Positions 1-7,099 are shown, numbered from the stretch's first letter. The stretch is 44,213 nt of DNA from Armatimonadota bacterium (GCA_026392045.1 JAPLCU010000007.1:1-44213); one strand, 5' to 3'. The notes: generated from the letters alone by a model not told the origin. Translations and numbers: made by a program.

Positions 1-935
1 AGGCCTTCTACCAGCGTCATCACGTCGTCGAGATCGGCATAAGCCTCATAGCTCTCCAGAAGCGTAAACTCGGGGTTGTGCCTGGGCGAGAGGCCTTCGT
101 TTCTGAAAACTCGGCCGATTTCGTACACCTTTTCCATACCGCCCACAATCAGCCGCTTGAGATAAAGCTCCAGCGAGATTCTCAGGTGGAAATCATGCTC
201 AAGGGCGTTGTGGTAGGTGCTGAACGGCCTCGCAGCCGCGCCGCCCGCGACCAACTGCAGCACAGGCGTTTCAACTTCCAGATAGCCCTGGCTATCGTAA
301 TATCCTCTTACCGCGCGCACGATCTTGCTGCGTTTCTCAAAGGCTTCGCGGCTCTCCTGATTTGTGATGAGGTCGATATATCGCTGGCGATAGCGCTGTT
401 CGATGTCCTGCAGGCCATACCAGTGTTGATCGCCTTTTTCCTTGCCGAAAGGAATCGGCCGGATAGACTTCGAGAGCGCCGTGATTTCCTTCGCATGCAC
501 AGAAATCTCGCCCGTACGCGTTCGGAAAATGAAGCCCGTTACCCCGATGAAGTCGCCAAGGTCCAGCAGTTTGACCATTTCGTAGTCGTCGCCCAGCTCA
601 TCGCTTTTCATATAGGTCTGAATTTTGCCCATTCTATCCTGAATGTTCACGAACGCGGCTTTGCCCATAAGCCGAAGCGAAACCACTCGGCCAGCCATGC
701 TTACGTTAATTTCGGCGCTGCGCTCTTCGCCTTCTTTGGGCTCGCTCGCCTCAAACGCAGCAACAACATCCACGCTGTAAGGCTGCAGCGCGGTTTCCTC
801 GCCGCCTATTTTTACATTAGCGTATCTTGCGAATCTTTCAATAGCGAACGGGTCTTTGCCGAGTTCTCTCATTCGCTCAAGCTTCTCAAGCCGCGTCTTA
901 ATCAGTTCATCTATAGGGATTTGATGCTCTTCCAA
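1..935 (-). CDS. lysS: lysyl-tRNA synthetase, class II (3' end outside window)
   Basis: Charges tRNA-Lys with lysine in the cytoplasm. The reading frame enters from position 935 and runs off the left edge, giving about 311 N-terminal residues of a protein usually near 490-500. The first part is the OB-fold anticodon-binding domain (signature near [20 protein letters not shown]). The class II catalytic core follows, with motif 1 around YLEVETPVL and motif 2 around [15 protein letters not shown]. The start chosen is TTG at 935, because GGAG lies 7 bases upstream; the nearby ATG at about 949 is in a frame that stops quickly. greA lies upstream in the same direction, an arrangement common in bacteria, but about 420 bases of repeats separate them. 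Identity is secure; only the start codon is less certain. Confidence 0.95.
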   Translation of the reverse strand, partial: MEEHQIPIDELIKTRLEKLERMRELGKDPFAIERFARYANVKIGGEETALQPYSVDVVAAFEASEPKEGEERSAEINVSMAGRVVSLRLMGKAAFVNIQDRMGKIQTYMKSDELGDDYEMVKLLDLGDFIGVTGFIFRTRTGEISVHAKEITALSKSIRPIPFGKEKGDQHWYGLQDIEQRYRQRYIDLITNQESREAFEKRSKIVRAVRGYYDSQGYLEVETPVLQLVAGGAAARPFSTYHNALEHDFHLRISLELYLKRLIVGGMEKVYEIGRVFRNEGLSPRHNPEFTLLESYEAYADLDDVMTLVEG

Positions 936-955
936 TATCTTGCTCCATTTTTTGG

Positions 956-1008
956 GTTATAAGTTATAGGTTATAGGTTATAGGTTGTAAGTTGTAGGTT
1001 GTAGGTTC
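956..1008. repeat. GTTATAGG / GTTGTAGG short tandem repeat
   Basis: About seven degenerate 7-8-base units alternate between GTTATAG and GTTGTAG just upstream of lysS. Fragments of the same repeat occur after hypD (10796-10810) and, inverted, at about 33934-33966. The rest of the 961-1353 gap holds the repeats listed separately below and no gene that I can support. Confidence 0.8.
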
Positions 1009-1035
1009 AATCGCTCAAAATCTCCATCCAAACAA

Positions 1036-1105
1036 GAGACTTTCATGCTGACGCACCACTTCGCCATCCTGAGACTTTCATGCTGACGCACCACTTCGCC
1101 ATCCT
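1036..1105. repeat. exact 35-bp tandem duplication
   Basis: Positions 1036-1070 and 1071-1105 are identical, both starting GAGACTTTCATGCTG and ending CGCCATCCT. The second copy runs straight into the CATCCTGAGGCTCTCG hairpin. A perfect, untouched duplication suggests a recent slippage or recombination event. Confidence 0.9.
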
Positions 1106-1123
1106 GAGGCTCTCGAAGGATGA
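1100..1123. repeat. CATCCTGAG-GCT-CTCGAAGGATG palindromic repeat
   Basis: Imperfect hairpin: CATCCT and GAG pair with CTC and AGGATG around GCT. A degenerate relative lies at 5920-5953. Repeats of this kind are spread between genes in many bacterial genomes; no function is evident here. Confidence 0.7.
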
Positions 1124-1220
1124 GCAGCATGATAAGCCTTCAATTTGATATGCGGGAACTCTTGACAGCATTAACCACAAGGTCAGTGCAGGTAGCCGTT
1201 CCGCGCAGCATATTACATTG

Positions 1221-1244
1221 CGGCCGGATCAGAGATCCCGGCCG
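1221..1244. repeat. ATCAGAGAT-loop hairpin, copy 1
   Basis: Stem CGGCCGG (1221-1227) pairs perfectly with CCGGCCG (1238-1244) around ATCAGAGATC and is followed by AACA. It is one of four related hairpins in the window (also 7150-7170, 33873-33887 and 33901-33924). They share the ATCAGAGAT core but have different stems. Confidence 0.75.
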
Positions 1245-1290
1245 AACACCTGCAACAGTATATATTATACTATACTTGCCAGGTACGCAA

Positions 1291-1324
1291 AGCGCCCCGC
1301 GGAAAAACTATTCCGCGGGGCGCT
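1291..1324 (-). terminator. strong hairpin downstream of greA
   Basis: A perfect 14-bp stem, AGCGCCCCGCGGAA (1291-1304) with its complement (1311-1324), closes a 6-base loop AAACTA. It lies 30 bases after the greA stop. There is no clear T-run on either strand, so it may end transcription only partly, or mainly protect the 3' end. Confidence 0.6.
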
Positions 1325-1353
1325 CGAAGAGTTATATTAGGCGGCGCAGCCGG

Positions 1354-1836
1354 CTATTTGCGAATATTCAGTATTTCATATTTCGCCCTACCTGCGGGGA
1401 TCTCGACAATTGCGACATCTCCCACTGTCATTCCCATAAGCGCCCGACCTACCGGGGACTCGTTGGATATCCTATCTTCAGCCGGATTGGCCTCGTAGGT
1501 TCCAACGATGCTCCACTCCCAGTCGTCTGAGGTCTCAAGGTCTTTGACACTAACGATTGACCCCACGCCCACACTATCTGTGCGGACTTCGTCTTCCTCT
1601 ATCACACGGGCCGCAGCAAGTATCTGTCTGAGTTCATCAATACGACCCTCTACGAACGCTTGCTCGTTCTTAGCGTCTTCAAACTCAGAATTTTCGTTTA
1701 GTTCCCCAGCCATCTGCATGGATTCACGTATACGTTGCGCTACGCGCTTTCTATTTACTGTTCGCAGCCGGTCCAGTTCAGTTTCGATCTTTTTCAGCCC
1801 GGCGACGGTCAAAATGACTTCTTGTTCTGCTTGCAT
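1354..1836 (-). CDS. greA: transcription elongation factor GreA
   Basis: Rescues backtracked RNA polymerase by stimulating transcript cleavage through the secondary channel. The 160 residues match the family length. The N-terminal coiled-coil hairpin (about residues 8-80) carries the acidic tip at ENSEFEDAK, which positions the catalytic metal. The C-terminal FKBP-like globular domain holds the signature SPVGRALMGMTVGD (about residues 127-140). The ATG at 1836 has GGGGTG about 8 bases upstream. A possible promoter lies at 1890-1917 and lysS follows in the same direction. The assignment is firm. Confidence 0.97.
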   Translation of the reverse strand: MQAEQEVILTVAGLKKIETELDRLRTVNRKRVAQRIRESMQMAGELNENSEFEDAKNEQAFVEGRIDELRQILAAARVIEEDEVRTDSVGVGSIVSVKDLETSDDWEWSIVGTYEANPAEDRISNESPVGRALMGMTVGDVAIVEIPAGRAKYEILNIRK

Positions 1837-1872
1837 CTGACATCACCCCTATCGTTATGGCTAAATAATGCA

Positions 1873-1914
1873 TCAAGCGCTGCCCAGATATTATGCTACT
1901 GGATCAGCGCTTGA
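1873..1914. promoter_or_regulatory. 10-bp perfect inverted repeat over the greA promoter
   Basis: TCAAGCGCTG (1873-1882) is mirrored by CAGCGCTTGA (1905-1914), with 22 bases between. The arms flank the proposed -10 box, as a dimeric repressor site would. A third copy of GCGCTTGACA occurs at 2404-2413 in the promoter of the DUF4143 gene. The remaining sequence of the gap (about 1915-2231) is A+T rich, with the short direct repeat noted below and no gene. Confidence 0.45.
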
Positions 1915-1917
1915 CAG
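1890..1917 (-). promoter_or_regulatory. possible greA promoter
   Basis: On the minus strand CTGTCA (1917-1912) and CATAAT (1895-1890) are separated by 16 bases and lie about 55 bases upstream of the greA start. The match to sigma-70 consensus is moderate. A perfect inverted repeat overlaps both elements. Confidence 0.4.
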
Positions 1918-2065
1918 AACATTTGGACCAATTCTTGGTTATTATACCCGAATCGCGTGCTCTGTCAGCCTTTTTCCAATGCATTATCTCTTGGCTCTGC
2001 ACGCCCTCGATACATATATATGAGACGTGCACATGGTTATAAAAGTTCCAAATATTTGCAGTATT

Positions 2066-2107
2066 TCAAAGCCAATTTATCACAGTCTCAAAGCCAATAT
2101 TTATCAC
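2066..2107. repeat. TCAAAGCCAAT..TTATCAC direct repeat pair
   Basis: Two near-identical copies (2066-2083 and 2088-2107) differ by a two-base insertion. They lie in the A+T-rich gap upstream of greA. Function unknown. Confidence 0.6.
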
Positions 2108-2231
2108 TCGAACAATGGCGTATTGAGATGTGTTGATGCAATGTTATGCCACAAGTTGCGGGTTTTGTGCCACATTATTTAGTGTAATAAAATCTGGGAT
2201 GGTGCACAAAGTTTGAAAAAGGTGATTTGCG

Positions 2232-2407
2232 CTATTCATTCAGCCGCCAAAGGCTGAAGTTCAGCACAGATGCGAAGCTCACCCAAAATATATAGGGTAT
2301 CATCAGAACGCTGGCTGCGGTGGAAACTTTGAAGAAATAGATCGTACTCAGCAAGACGCAACCCACAGGATAACGATCTCAACAAACGCCAGTTGCAACG
2401 CGAGCGC
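2232..2407 (-). pseudogene. tspO: 3' remnant of a TspO/MBR-family gene, frameshifted
   Basis: Intact TspO/MBR proteins are five-helix membrane proteins of about 150-160 residues that bind tetrapyrroles or sterols. Only the last 55-60 codons survive here. In one frame the minus strand reads LQLAFVEIVILWVAS, then meets a stop at 2348. One base over, the frame continues as STIYFFKVSTAASVLMIPY and IFWVSFASVLNFSLWRLN, ending at TAG 2232-2234. The IPYxxWVSFAxxLNxxLWRLN signature of the last helix is the key evidence. The 5' two-thirds of the gene is missing, and its place is taken by the promoter of the divergent DUF4143 ATPase at 2408. This suggests that acquisition of the ATPase gene, or a deletion, destroyed tspO. 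I found no 5' half elsewhere in the window. Confidence 0.75.
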
Positions 2408-2457
2408 TTGACAATCCGTGTGCAATATTGCATCATGATTGCAATATTGCACACGGA
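2408..2457 (+). promoter_or_regulatory. promoter with nested twin-palindrome operator
   Basis: A consensus -35 TTGACA (2408-2413) and a weak -10 CATCAT (2431-2436) are 17 bases apart. Over and after them is a perfect 18-bp inverted repeat, TCCGTGTGCAATATTGCA (2415-2432) and its complement (2440-2457), with a 7-base loop. Each arm contains the self-complementary 12-mer TGCAATATTGCA, so two palindromic sites sit 19 bases apart on one face of the promoter. The repeat ends inside the ribosome-binding site GGAGG. The layout fits strong repression by a dimeric or tetrameric regulator, or an RNA hairpin that blocks translation. The regulator is unknown. Confidence 0.7.
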
Positions 2458-2464
2458 GGCCGCT

Positions 2465-3682
2465 TTGCCTAACTATATAGAGAGAACTATTCAACCCGTA
2501 TTGCTCAATGCTGCGCATGAGTTTCCGGCCTTGGCGCTGACAGGCCCCAGGCAATCGGGCAAGACGACTCTGCTCAAGCGCCTGTTCGGCAGCAGCCATA
2601 ATTACATATCGCTGGAGCCTCCAGACGTTAGAGCGGCGGCAAATGCTGACCCGCGCGGATTTCTTGATATCTACCAGCCGCCTGTCATTCTTGACGAGGT
2701 GCAATATGCCCCCGACCTGCTGCCCTACATTAAGGAGAGAATAGATGAGGATAGGTCCCGCAAGGGTCAATACCTCCTTACAGGTTCTCAGAACCTCATG
2801 ATGATGAGCCAGGTTACGGAATCGTTGGCAGGCCGCAGCGCTATTCTTAAGCTGTTGCCGCTGTCGTTCCATGAGTTGTGGGGCAATCCGCAGGCAAAGC
2901 TGCCCTGGGAGCAGGGTTATGTCAGAACAGGAAAGACAATACCCGTGCCTGATCTTTGGAAACAATTCCTGAGGGGTACGTATCCCGAATTGGCCGCCGA
3001 GCCGGACCGCGACTCTAATCTGTGGTATTCCAGCTACGTTCAAACCTACCTTGAGAGAGATGTCAGAGCGCTTAAACAGATAGGCGATCTCACAGGATTT
3101 CAGAGCTTCCTTCGCGTGTTGGCGGCTCGAAGCGGGCAGTTGCTCAACCTTTCGGATATATCAAAAGATTTGGGAATTTCGCTAAACACCGCAAAAGCGT
3201 GGCTGTCAATACTTGAGGCAACGTATCAAGTGATCGTTCTGAGACCATATTTCGGGAATGTGGGCAAGCGGCTGGTGAAGACTCCCAAAGTCTACTTCAC
3301 GGATGTCGGCATGCTGTGTTATCTGTCCGGTCTGCGCGACTCTGAGCATGCCGCTAACGGCCCGCTTGCAGGCGCCATTGTGGAGACGGCTGTGCTGTCG
3401 GAGGTCATCAAGGCGGCAATGCATAACAGCAATGACCCACAGGTATACTTCTGGAGAACCAGCCATGGGACAGAGGTGGACATAGTCATCGAGCAGCAGG
3501 GCCGATTGGTTCCGCTGGAAGTAAAGCAGACAGCCACGCCGCGCCCAGCGATGGCTTCCGGGTTGTTGTCGTTCGCAAGCGATTATTCGGACAGATCTGA
3601 TAAAGGATGGTTGGTTCACCTGGGCAGCGCTATCCTGCCGCTTGCGCCCAATGTCACGGCGGTGCCATTTACAGAATTATAG
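2465..3682 (+). CDS. AAA ATPase with C-terminal DUF4143 domain
   Basis: COG1373-type ATP-binding protein of 405 residues, the usual size. Visible features are Walker A GPRQSGKTT (residues 27-35), Walker B PPVILDEVQ, a sensor-like YLLTGSQN, and a C-terminal DUF4143 region. That region ends in EVDIVIEQQGRLVPLEVK, which resembles the D...ExK core of PD-(D/E)XK nucleases. The biological role of the family is poorly known; its genes are common in accessory DNA. The TTG start at 2465 is preferred because GGAGG (2455-2459) lies 5 bases upstream and the family normally begins near YIERTIQPVLL. Upstream ATG codons at 2393 and 2435 fall before or inside the operator palindrome. The gene is divergent from the tspO remnant and stands alone. 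Its autoregulated-looking promoter and position next to a broken gene suggest recent arrival. Confidence 0.9.
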   Translation: MPNYIERTIQPVLLNAAHEFPALALTGPRQSGKTTLLKRLFGSSHNYISLEPPDVRAAANADPRGFLDIYQPPVILDEVQYAPDLLPYIKERIDEDRSRKGQYLLTGSQNLMMMSQVTESLAGRSAILKLLPLSFHELWGNPQAKLPWEQGYVRTGKTIPVPDLWKQFLRGTYPELAAEPDRDSNLWYSSYVQTYLERDVRALKQIGDLTGFQSFLRVLAARSGQLLNLSDISKDLGISLNTAKAWLSILEATYQVIVLRPYFGNVGKRLVKTPKVYFTDVGMLCYLSGLRDSEHAANGPLAGAIVETAVLSEVIKAAMHNSNDPQVYFWRTSHGTEVDIVIEQQGRLVPLEVKQTATPRPAMASGLLSFASDYSDRSDKGWLVHLGSAILPLAPNVTAVPFTEL

Positions 3683-3745
3683 CTGGCTTTTTTCTCAGTG
3701 TTCGAGCGCAATCTCTGATGCGCCCGTCTAGCGCTTTCGCTAATT

Positions 3746-3773
3746 TTGCCTTTTCGCGGTGCCCGAATATAAT
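3746..3773 (+). promoter_or_regulatory. sigma-70-like promoter
   Basis: TTGCCT (3746-3751) and a perfect TATAAT (3768-3773) are 16 bases apart, 25 bases before the strong ribosome-binding site of the next gene. Confidence 0.6.
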
Positions 3774-3797
3774 AAATCAGCACCAAGGAGGAATATT

Positions 3798-4223
3798 TTG
3801 AAAACCGTCAAAATACTGAAACTTGCAACAGTTGCTATTCTACTTTGCGCATCAGTCTTCTGCGTAGCAATTTATTTGTTGCCCACCAACACCAGAGACA
3901 ACAGCAATCCCAAAACTCAGGCGGAAATGCTGAAAATCACTTTGCAGGTTGGTGATTTGGCCCCAATCCCAGCAGGCGGAAAGCTTATCTCGGTAACGAC
4001 CGAAGGCAATCCATTCACCCGCAGTTTTCGTGTCAAGTATTCCGCCCCGCCATCAGTGATCAAGAAATGGTTGGCTGCATCAAACGGCATCAAGAATGCA
4101 AAGATCGAAAAGACAGGCAAGACAATCAAATACCTAATCAATGCCAAGCTTGGTTATCAGTATGCAGAGGTTGTTGTGGATTTCACGGCTAATATTGTGA
4201 GTATGTATGTTTATTGGAGCTAA
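3798..4223 (+). CDS. small membrane-anchored hypothetical protein
   Basis: 141 residues. I do not recognise the family. The TTG start at 3798 is chosen because AAGGAGG (3785-3791) is ideally placed; an upstream in-frame ATG at 3759 lies within the -10 region. Residues 6-31 form one hydrophobic helix (ATVAILLCASVFCVAIYLLP), a signal anchor or uncleaved signal. The rest looks like a small soluble alpha/beta domain rich in lysine and valine that would lie outside the cytoplasm. A promoter with a perfect -10 box precedes it, so it is probably expressed on its own. The nucleotidyltransferase gene follows 57 bases later. Confidence 0.75.
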   Translation: MKTVKILKLATVAILLCASVFCVAIYLLPTNTRDNSNPKTQAEMLKITLQVGDLAPIPAGGKLISVTTEGNPFTRSFRVKYSAPPSVIKKWLAASNGIKNAKIEKTGKTIKYLINAKLGYQYAEVVVDFTANIVSMYVYWS

Positions 4224-4280
4224 CACCGAGTTCTTTCGCGAAATTCTTTTCTCGATTAAGAAAGATAGGCAAGTAACACA

Positions 4281-5090
4281 ATGCAATACGATCTGCCAAT
4301 AGAAAACTTGGAAGAAGCTCTTTGCGAAACGATGACTCGTTTTGGCGATGATTTGCAAGAAATTTTGGGCGAAAATCTAAAATCTGTTATCCTTTTCGGT
4401 TCGGCTGTTCTGGGTGACTTTACTCCTGGCAAGGGCGATCTTGATTTTTTGGTCGTTACTGCAGATTCCATAACACATTATGAATGTGAGTTTATATTCA
4501 GCCTGCACGAAAGTATGAGAAGTGGCTCCAATATTCTGGCCAGGCAATTGGAGGGGACATATTATCCACTGCGGGTGGTGGCTGATCCCGTTAACGTTAA
4601 TGCGCCGGGATGCTATGTCGGCACAGGCCGCAAAGGCTGGAAACCGGTAGATGGTTCTAAAAATAGCTTGATGGATTATGCCATTATCAAAAAGCATGGC
4701 CGAACTTGCTATGGAAGTAATGTGACCAATCTGGTGTATTCTCCTTCTCAAGATGAATTGGTGGAAGAGTTTCGCAAAAGTCTTGAAAGCTCCATTGCTA
4801 CCGCCATGCAGGTCAACAGTTTAAACTTTGCGCTCGCAATGTGTCATTTTGCCCCTCGCGGGCTGTGTTTCACTTTGACCGGAAAGATGCTATCCAAAAA
4901 ACAATCCGCTCAATGGTTTGCCGAAGAGTTTTCAGGCAATAAATGGGCGGAGCTTGTATTAGATGCTGAGAAATATCGTTATCCTCTAACGGAATCTGAG
5001 CTGAATGAGGCCGCGCCGATTATAGAGGCATCAGTATCTGAGTTTCTTTTAGACATCGCCACGTTGGCTGGCTTGACGCTGAATACATAA
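4281..5090 (+). CDS. AadA-like nucleotidyltransferase (DUF4111 type)
   Basis: 269 residues with the polymerase-beta-like nucleotidyltransferase core: GSAVLGDF begins at residue 40 and the metal-binding pair D53-x-D55 lies in GDLDFLVV. The C-terminal helical part resembles the DUF4111 region of aminoglycoside 3''/9-adenylyltransferases. Family knowledge predicts transfer of AMP to a small molecule. Resistance cannot be inferred, since many chromosomal relatives have unknown substrates. The first 19 coding bases (MQYDLP) are identical to those of the metallopeptidase gene at 5156, and the leaders are also similar, so the two starts share an origin by duplication. The ribosome-binding site is weak (AGG about 12 bases upstream). 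Confidence 0.8.
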   Translation: MQYDLPIENLEEALCETMTRFGDDLQEILGENLKSVILFGSAVLGDFTPGKGDLDFLVVTADSITHYECEFIFSLHESMRSGSNILARQLEGTYYPLRVVADPVNVNAPGCYVGTGRKGWKPVDGSKNSLMDYAIIKKHGRTCYGSNVTNLVYSPSQDELVEEFRKSLESSIATAMQVNSLNFALAMCHFAPRGLCFTLTGKMLSKKQSAQWFAEEFSGNKWAELVLDAEKYRYPLTESELNEAAPIIEASVSEFLLDIATLAGLTLNT

Positions 5091-5100
5091 CAATACGGTC

Positions 5101-5128
5101 TTTCGGGATTTGAGCGCAGCGGAAATCC
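5101..5128. repeat. TTTCGGGATTT-type palindromic repeat, copy 1
   Basis: GGGATTT and AAATCC flank GAGCGCAGCGG. Related copies lie at 7199-7245 and 15844-15878, with a half copy at 39522-39545. The element sits in the 65-base gap between the nucleotidyltransferase and the first metallopeptidase. Confidence 0.7.
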
Positions 5129-5155
5129 AGAGAACCTTAGAAAGTAGGCAAAAAC

Positions 5156-5914
5156 ATGCAATACGATCTGCCAAAAGAGATTCCAATAGAACGAATCGCT
5201 CCGCCGGAGCAGGGGTTCTTCTCGAAGAAGCTGAACTGCCACGGGATATTGATTAAGTCCCATCTGGTTGTTGACGACAAAGCCCTTCAGGAAGCGGCGG
5301 CGCGTGTTTGGAGCGAGATCGGAAGGTCGCCTGGGATAATATTCAACATGACGCAAGCGCATGCCGAGGTGCATATTATCGGCAAAGATCAGGTTCCATC
5401 TGATCTTCCCGAGCTGGCGCAATACAAGGGCAAACCCTATGACGGCAAGCTGACCATCGATGAACGCACACGCGGGGTTGGCGGTTTGCAGGCGAGCTGC
5501 GGCGAGGAAAACCTGCTCATGCTTCCAAGCGATCCATACAAGGGCAGCGATATCTGCAGGCATGAGTTCGCCCATACTATTCTTACTTACGGCGTGGACG
5601 AAGTTACCAGGAGCATGGTCAAACTGCAATATAGAAGAGCCATGAACCAGGGCAAATGGAAAGGCTCCTACGCCGCCTCTAACTATCATGAATACTGGGC
5701 CGAGCTCAGTATGTGGTATTTCGGCTCATGGGGATACTTTGGAACTATGGACCCCAAACCCGAAAAAGGCGCCGAATGGCTAAAATCATACGACTCGGAT
5801 GGCTACGAGCTGCTGGATAAGATTTACTCCGGCCGCTGGAAAGTAAACAAAATATCAATCAAGAAAGAGCAGAAAGCAGAGAGCGGAAAGCAGAAAGCTG
5901 GGAAGGGAAAATAA
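5156..5914 (+). CDS. putative zinc metallopeptidase, paralogue 1
   Basis: 252 residues. A gluzincin-like site is visible: HEFAH at residues 136-140 gives two zinc ligands and the catalytic glutamate, and the downstream YHEYWAE (177-183) can supply the third, acidic ligand. Other conserved blocks shared with the next gene are PPEQGFFSK, a CHG motif, TRGVGGLxASCGEEN and a WYF motif. There is no signal peptide, so a cytoplasmic enzyme is likely; the substrate is unknown. I cannot name the family with certainty. The last 17 residues are lysine-rich low complexity. They are encoded by a GAAAGC-type repeat also found after the second paralogue, so the natural C-terminus has probably been extended or replaced by repeat DNA. 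The start is shared with the nucleotidyltransferase gene. Confidence 0.75.
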   Translation: MQYDLPKEIPIERIAPPEQGFFSKKLNCHGILIKSHLVVDDKALQEAAARVWSEIGRSPGIIFNMTQAHAEVHIIGKDQVPSDLPELAQYKGKPYDGKLTIDERTRGVGGLQASCGEENLLMLPSDPYKGSDICRHEFAHTILTYGVDEVTRSMVKLQYRRAMNQGKWKGSYAASNYHEYWAELSMWYFGSWGYFGTMDPKPEKGAEWLKSYDSDGYELLDKIYSGRWKVNKISIKKEQKAESGKQKAGKGK

Positions 5915-5919
5915 TCCAG

Positions 5920-5953
5920 CATCCTGAGCCATACTGAGGCTCTCGAAGGACGA
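5920..5953. repeat. degenerate CATCCTGAG...CTCGAAGGA repeat
   Basis: CATCCTGAG (5920-5928) and TGAGGCTCTCGAAGGA (5934-5949) are parts of the repeat seen intact at 1100-1123. It fills the 174-base gap between the two metallopeptidase genes. Confidence 0.6.
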
Positions 5954-6088
5954 AGGGCGCGGTCAAGTTTAATCACATGTCTCTTCGCAGCCGCATACTT
6001 CGACGGAGCTCAGCATGCTCAAGAATTTTGATGTTTCGGCATTTCACTGCCGGAACCGAATCTCATAGAAAGAAAGCAGGTATTACCA

Positions 6089-7099
6089 ATGAACATGCCA
6101 ACAATAGCAGATATCAAACAACTCAATCCTCCCGAACAGGGCTTCTTTTCGAAGATGCTGGACTGCCATGGCGTGCCGATCAAATCGCACGCGGATGTAT
6201 CGGATGAAGCGCTGGTGGCAGCTGCAAACCGAATTTGGAGCCAGATGGAAAACCAGCCCGGGATTCTCTACAATATGGTGCAATCCGGCGCTCAGCTTCA
6301 TGTCATCGGCAAGGATCAGGTCACTTCAGACCTGCCTTACCTGCGGCACAGGCGCGGAATTATCTGCGATAAAGAGCGGAATCAGGACATTGACGAGCGA
6401 ACGCGCGGCGTCGGCGGGCTTAATGCGAGCTGCGGTGAAGAAAACGTGCTGATGCTGGAAGACGACCGCTACATCGGCCGCGACATCTGCAGGCACGAGT
6501 TCGCGCATACGATTCTGGAATACGGCATGGACCCAGTCACCCGGCAGATGATCGTCGACCGCTATCATGAAGCCCTCAAAGAAGGCCTTTGGGAAACATG
6601 CTACTCCGCAACGCATTTTCATGAATATTGGGCCGAGCTCACCATGTGGTATTTTGATTTTCGCGGCGACCTTGGCAAAAAGGACCCTCAGCCGCAGCCC
6701 GGCGTGGAATGGTTCAAGAATTACGATCCCAAAGGCTATGAGCTGATAGATAGCATTTACACCGGCAGATTGCAGGTGGGCAAGGTCGATAAACCGATAC
6801 TATCGCCCATTTCGCCCGATAAAGAATCCGATATGCGCTCGGAGATTTCAGACAAACCGGCTATGATCATCTTCGACAACCCAACAGAGATCGATTTCCA
6901 AATCTTCAAGCTCGACGAAAACGGCGAACGCCAAAACCCGCATGCTGAGCACGAACACAGCGCCACCCTGCACGCAGGCAACCGCGACGGCCACGAGACC
7001 TTCGCAGGCGCAGCATGGCTGGCAGCCGACATGCAGGGCAAAGCCCTCGGCATCTACATAGCGCAAGAGCAGCCGGGGAAGGTGATTTTGAGGAGCTGA
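6089..7099 (+). CDS. putative zinc metallopeptidase, paralogue 2, with C-terminal VHL-beta-like domain
   Basis: 336 residues. The first 230 are clearly paralogous to the preceding gene, with HEFAH again at residues 136-140 and FHEYWAE as the probable third-ligand helix. Unlike paralogue 1, it carries an extra C-terminal domain of about 80 residues. That domain begins at MIIFDNPTEIDFQIF and has the pattern F-x-N...LDENGER...HETFAGAAW...GKALGIYIA. This looks like the beta domain of the VHL family, used for binding partners or hydroxylated targets in eukaryotes; the bacterial role is unknown and this call is tentative. No signal peptide is seen. The ATG at 6089 follows GCAGG at a fair distance. 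Tandem duplication followed by domain gain or loss is the simplest history. Confidence 0.75.
   Translation: MNMPTIADIKQLNPPEQGFFSKMLDCHGVPIKSHADVSDEALVAAANRIWSQMENQPGILYNMVQSGAQLHVIGKDQVTSDLPYLRHRRGIICDKERNQDIDERTRGVGGLNASCGEENVLMLEDDRYIGRDICRHEFAHTILEYGMDPVTRQMIVDRYHEALKEGLWETCYSATHFHEYWAELTMWYFDFRGDLGKKDPQPQPGVEWFKNYDPKGYELIDSIYTGRLQVGKVDKPILSPISPDKESDMRSEISDKPAMIIFDNPTEIDFQIFKLDENGERQNPHAEHEHSATLHAGNRDGHETFAGAAWLAADMQGKALGIYIAQEQPGKVILRS

Noticed and set aside
78-962. 294-codon plus-strand frame at the left edge
   Set aside because: The minus strand encodes lysS with clear class II motifs; the plus frame is its shadow.
4281-5090. aminoglycoside resistance gene
   Set aside because: The nucleotidyltransferase fold is clear, but chromosomal relatives are diverse and resistance cannot be claimed from sequence alone.
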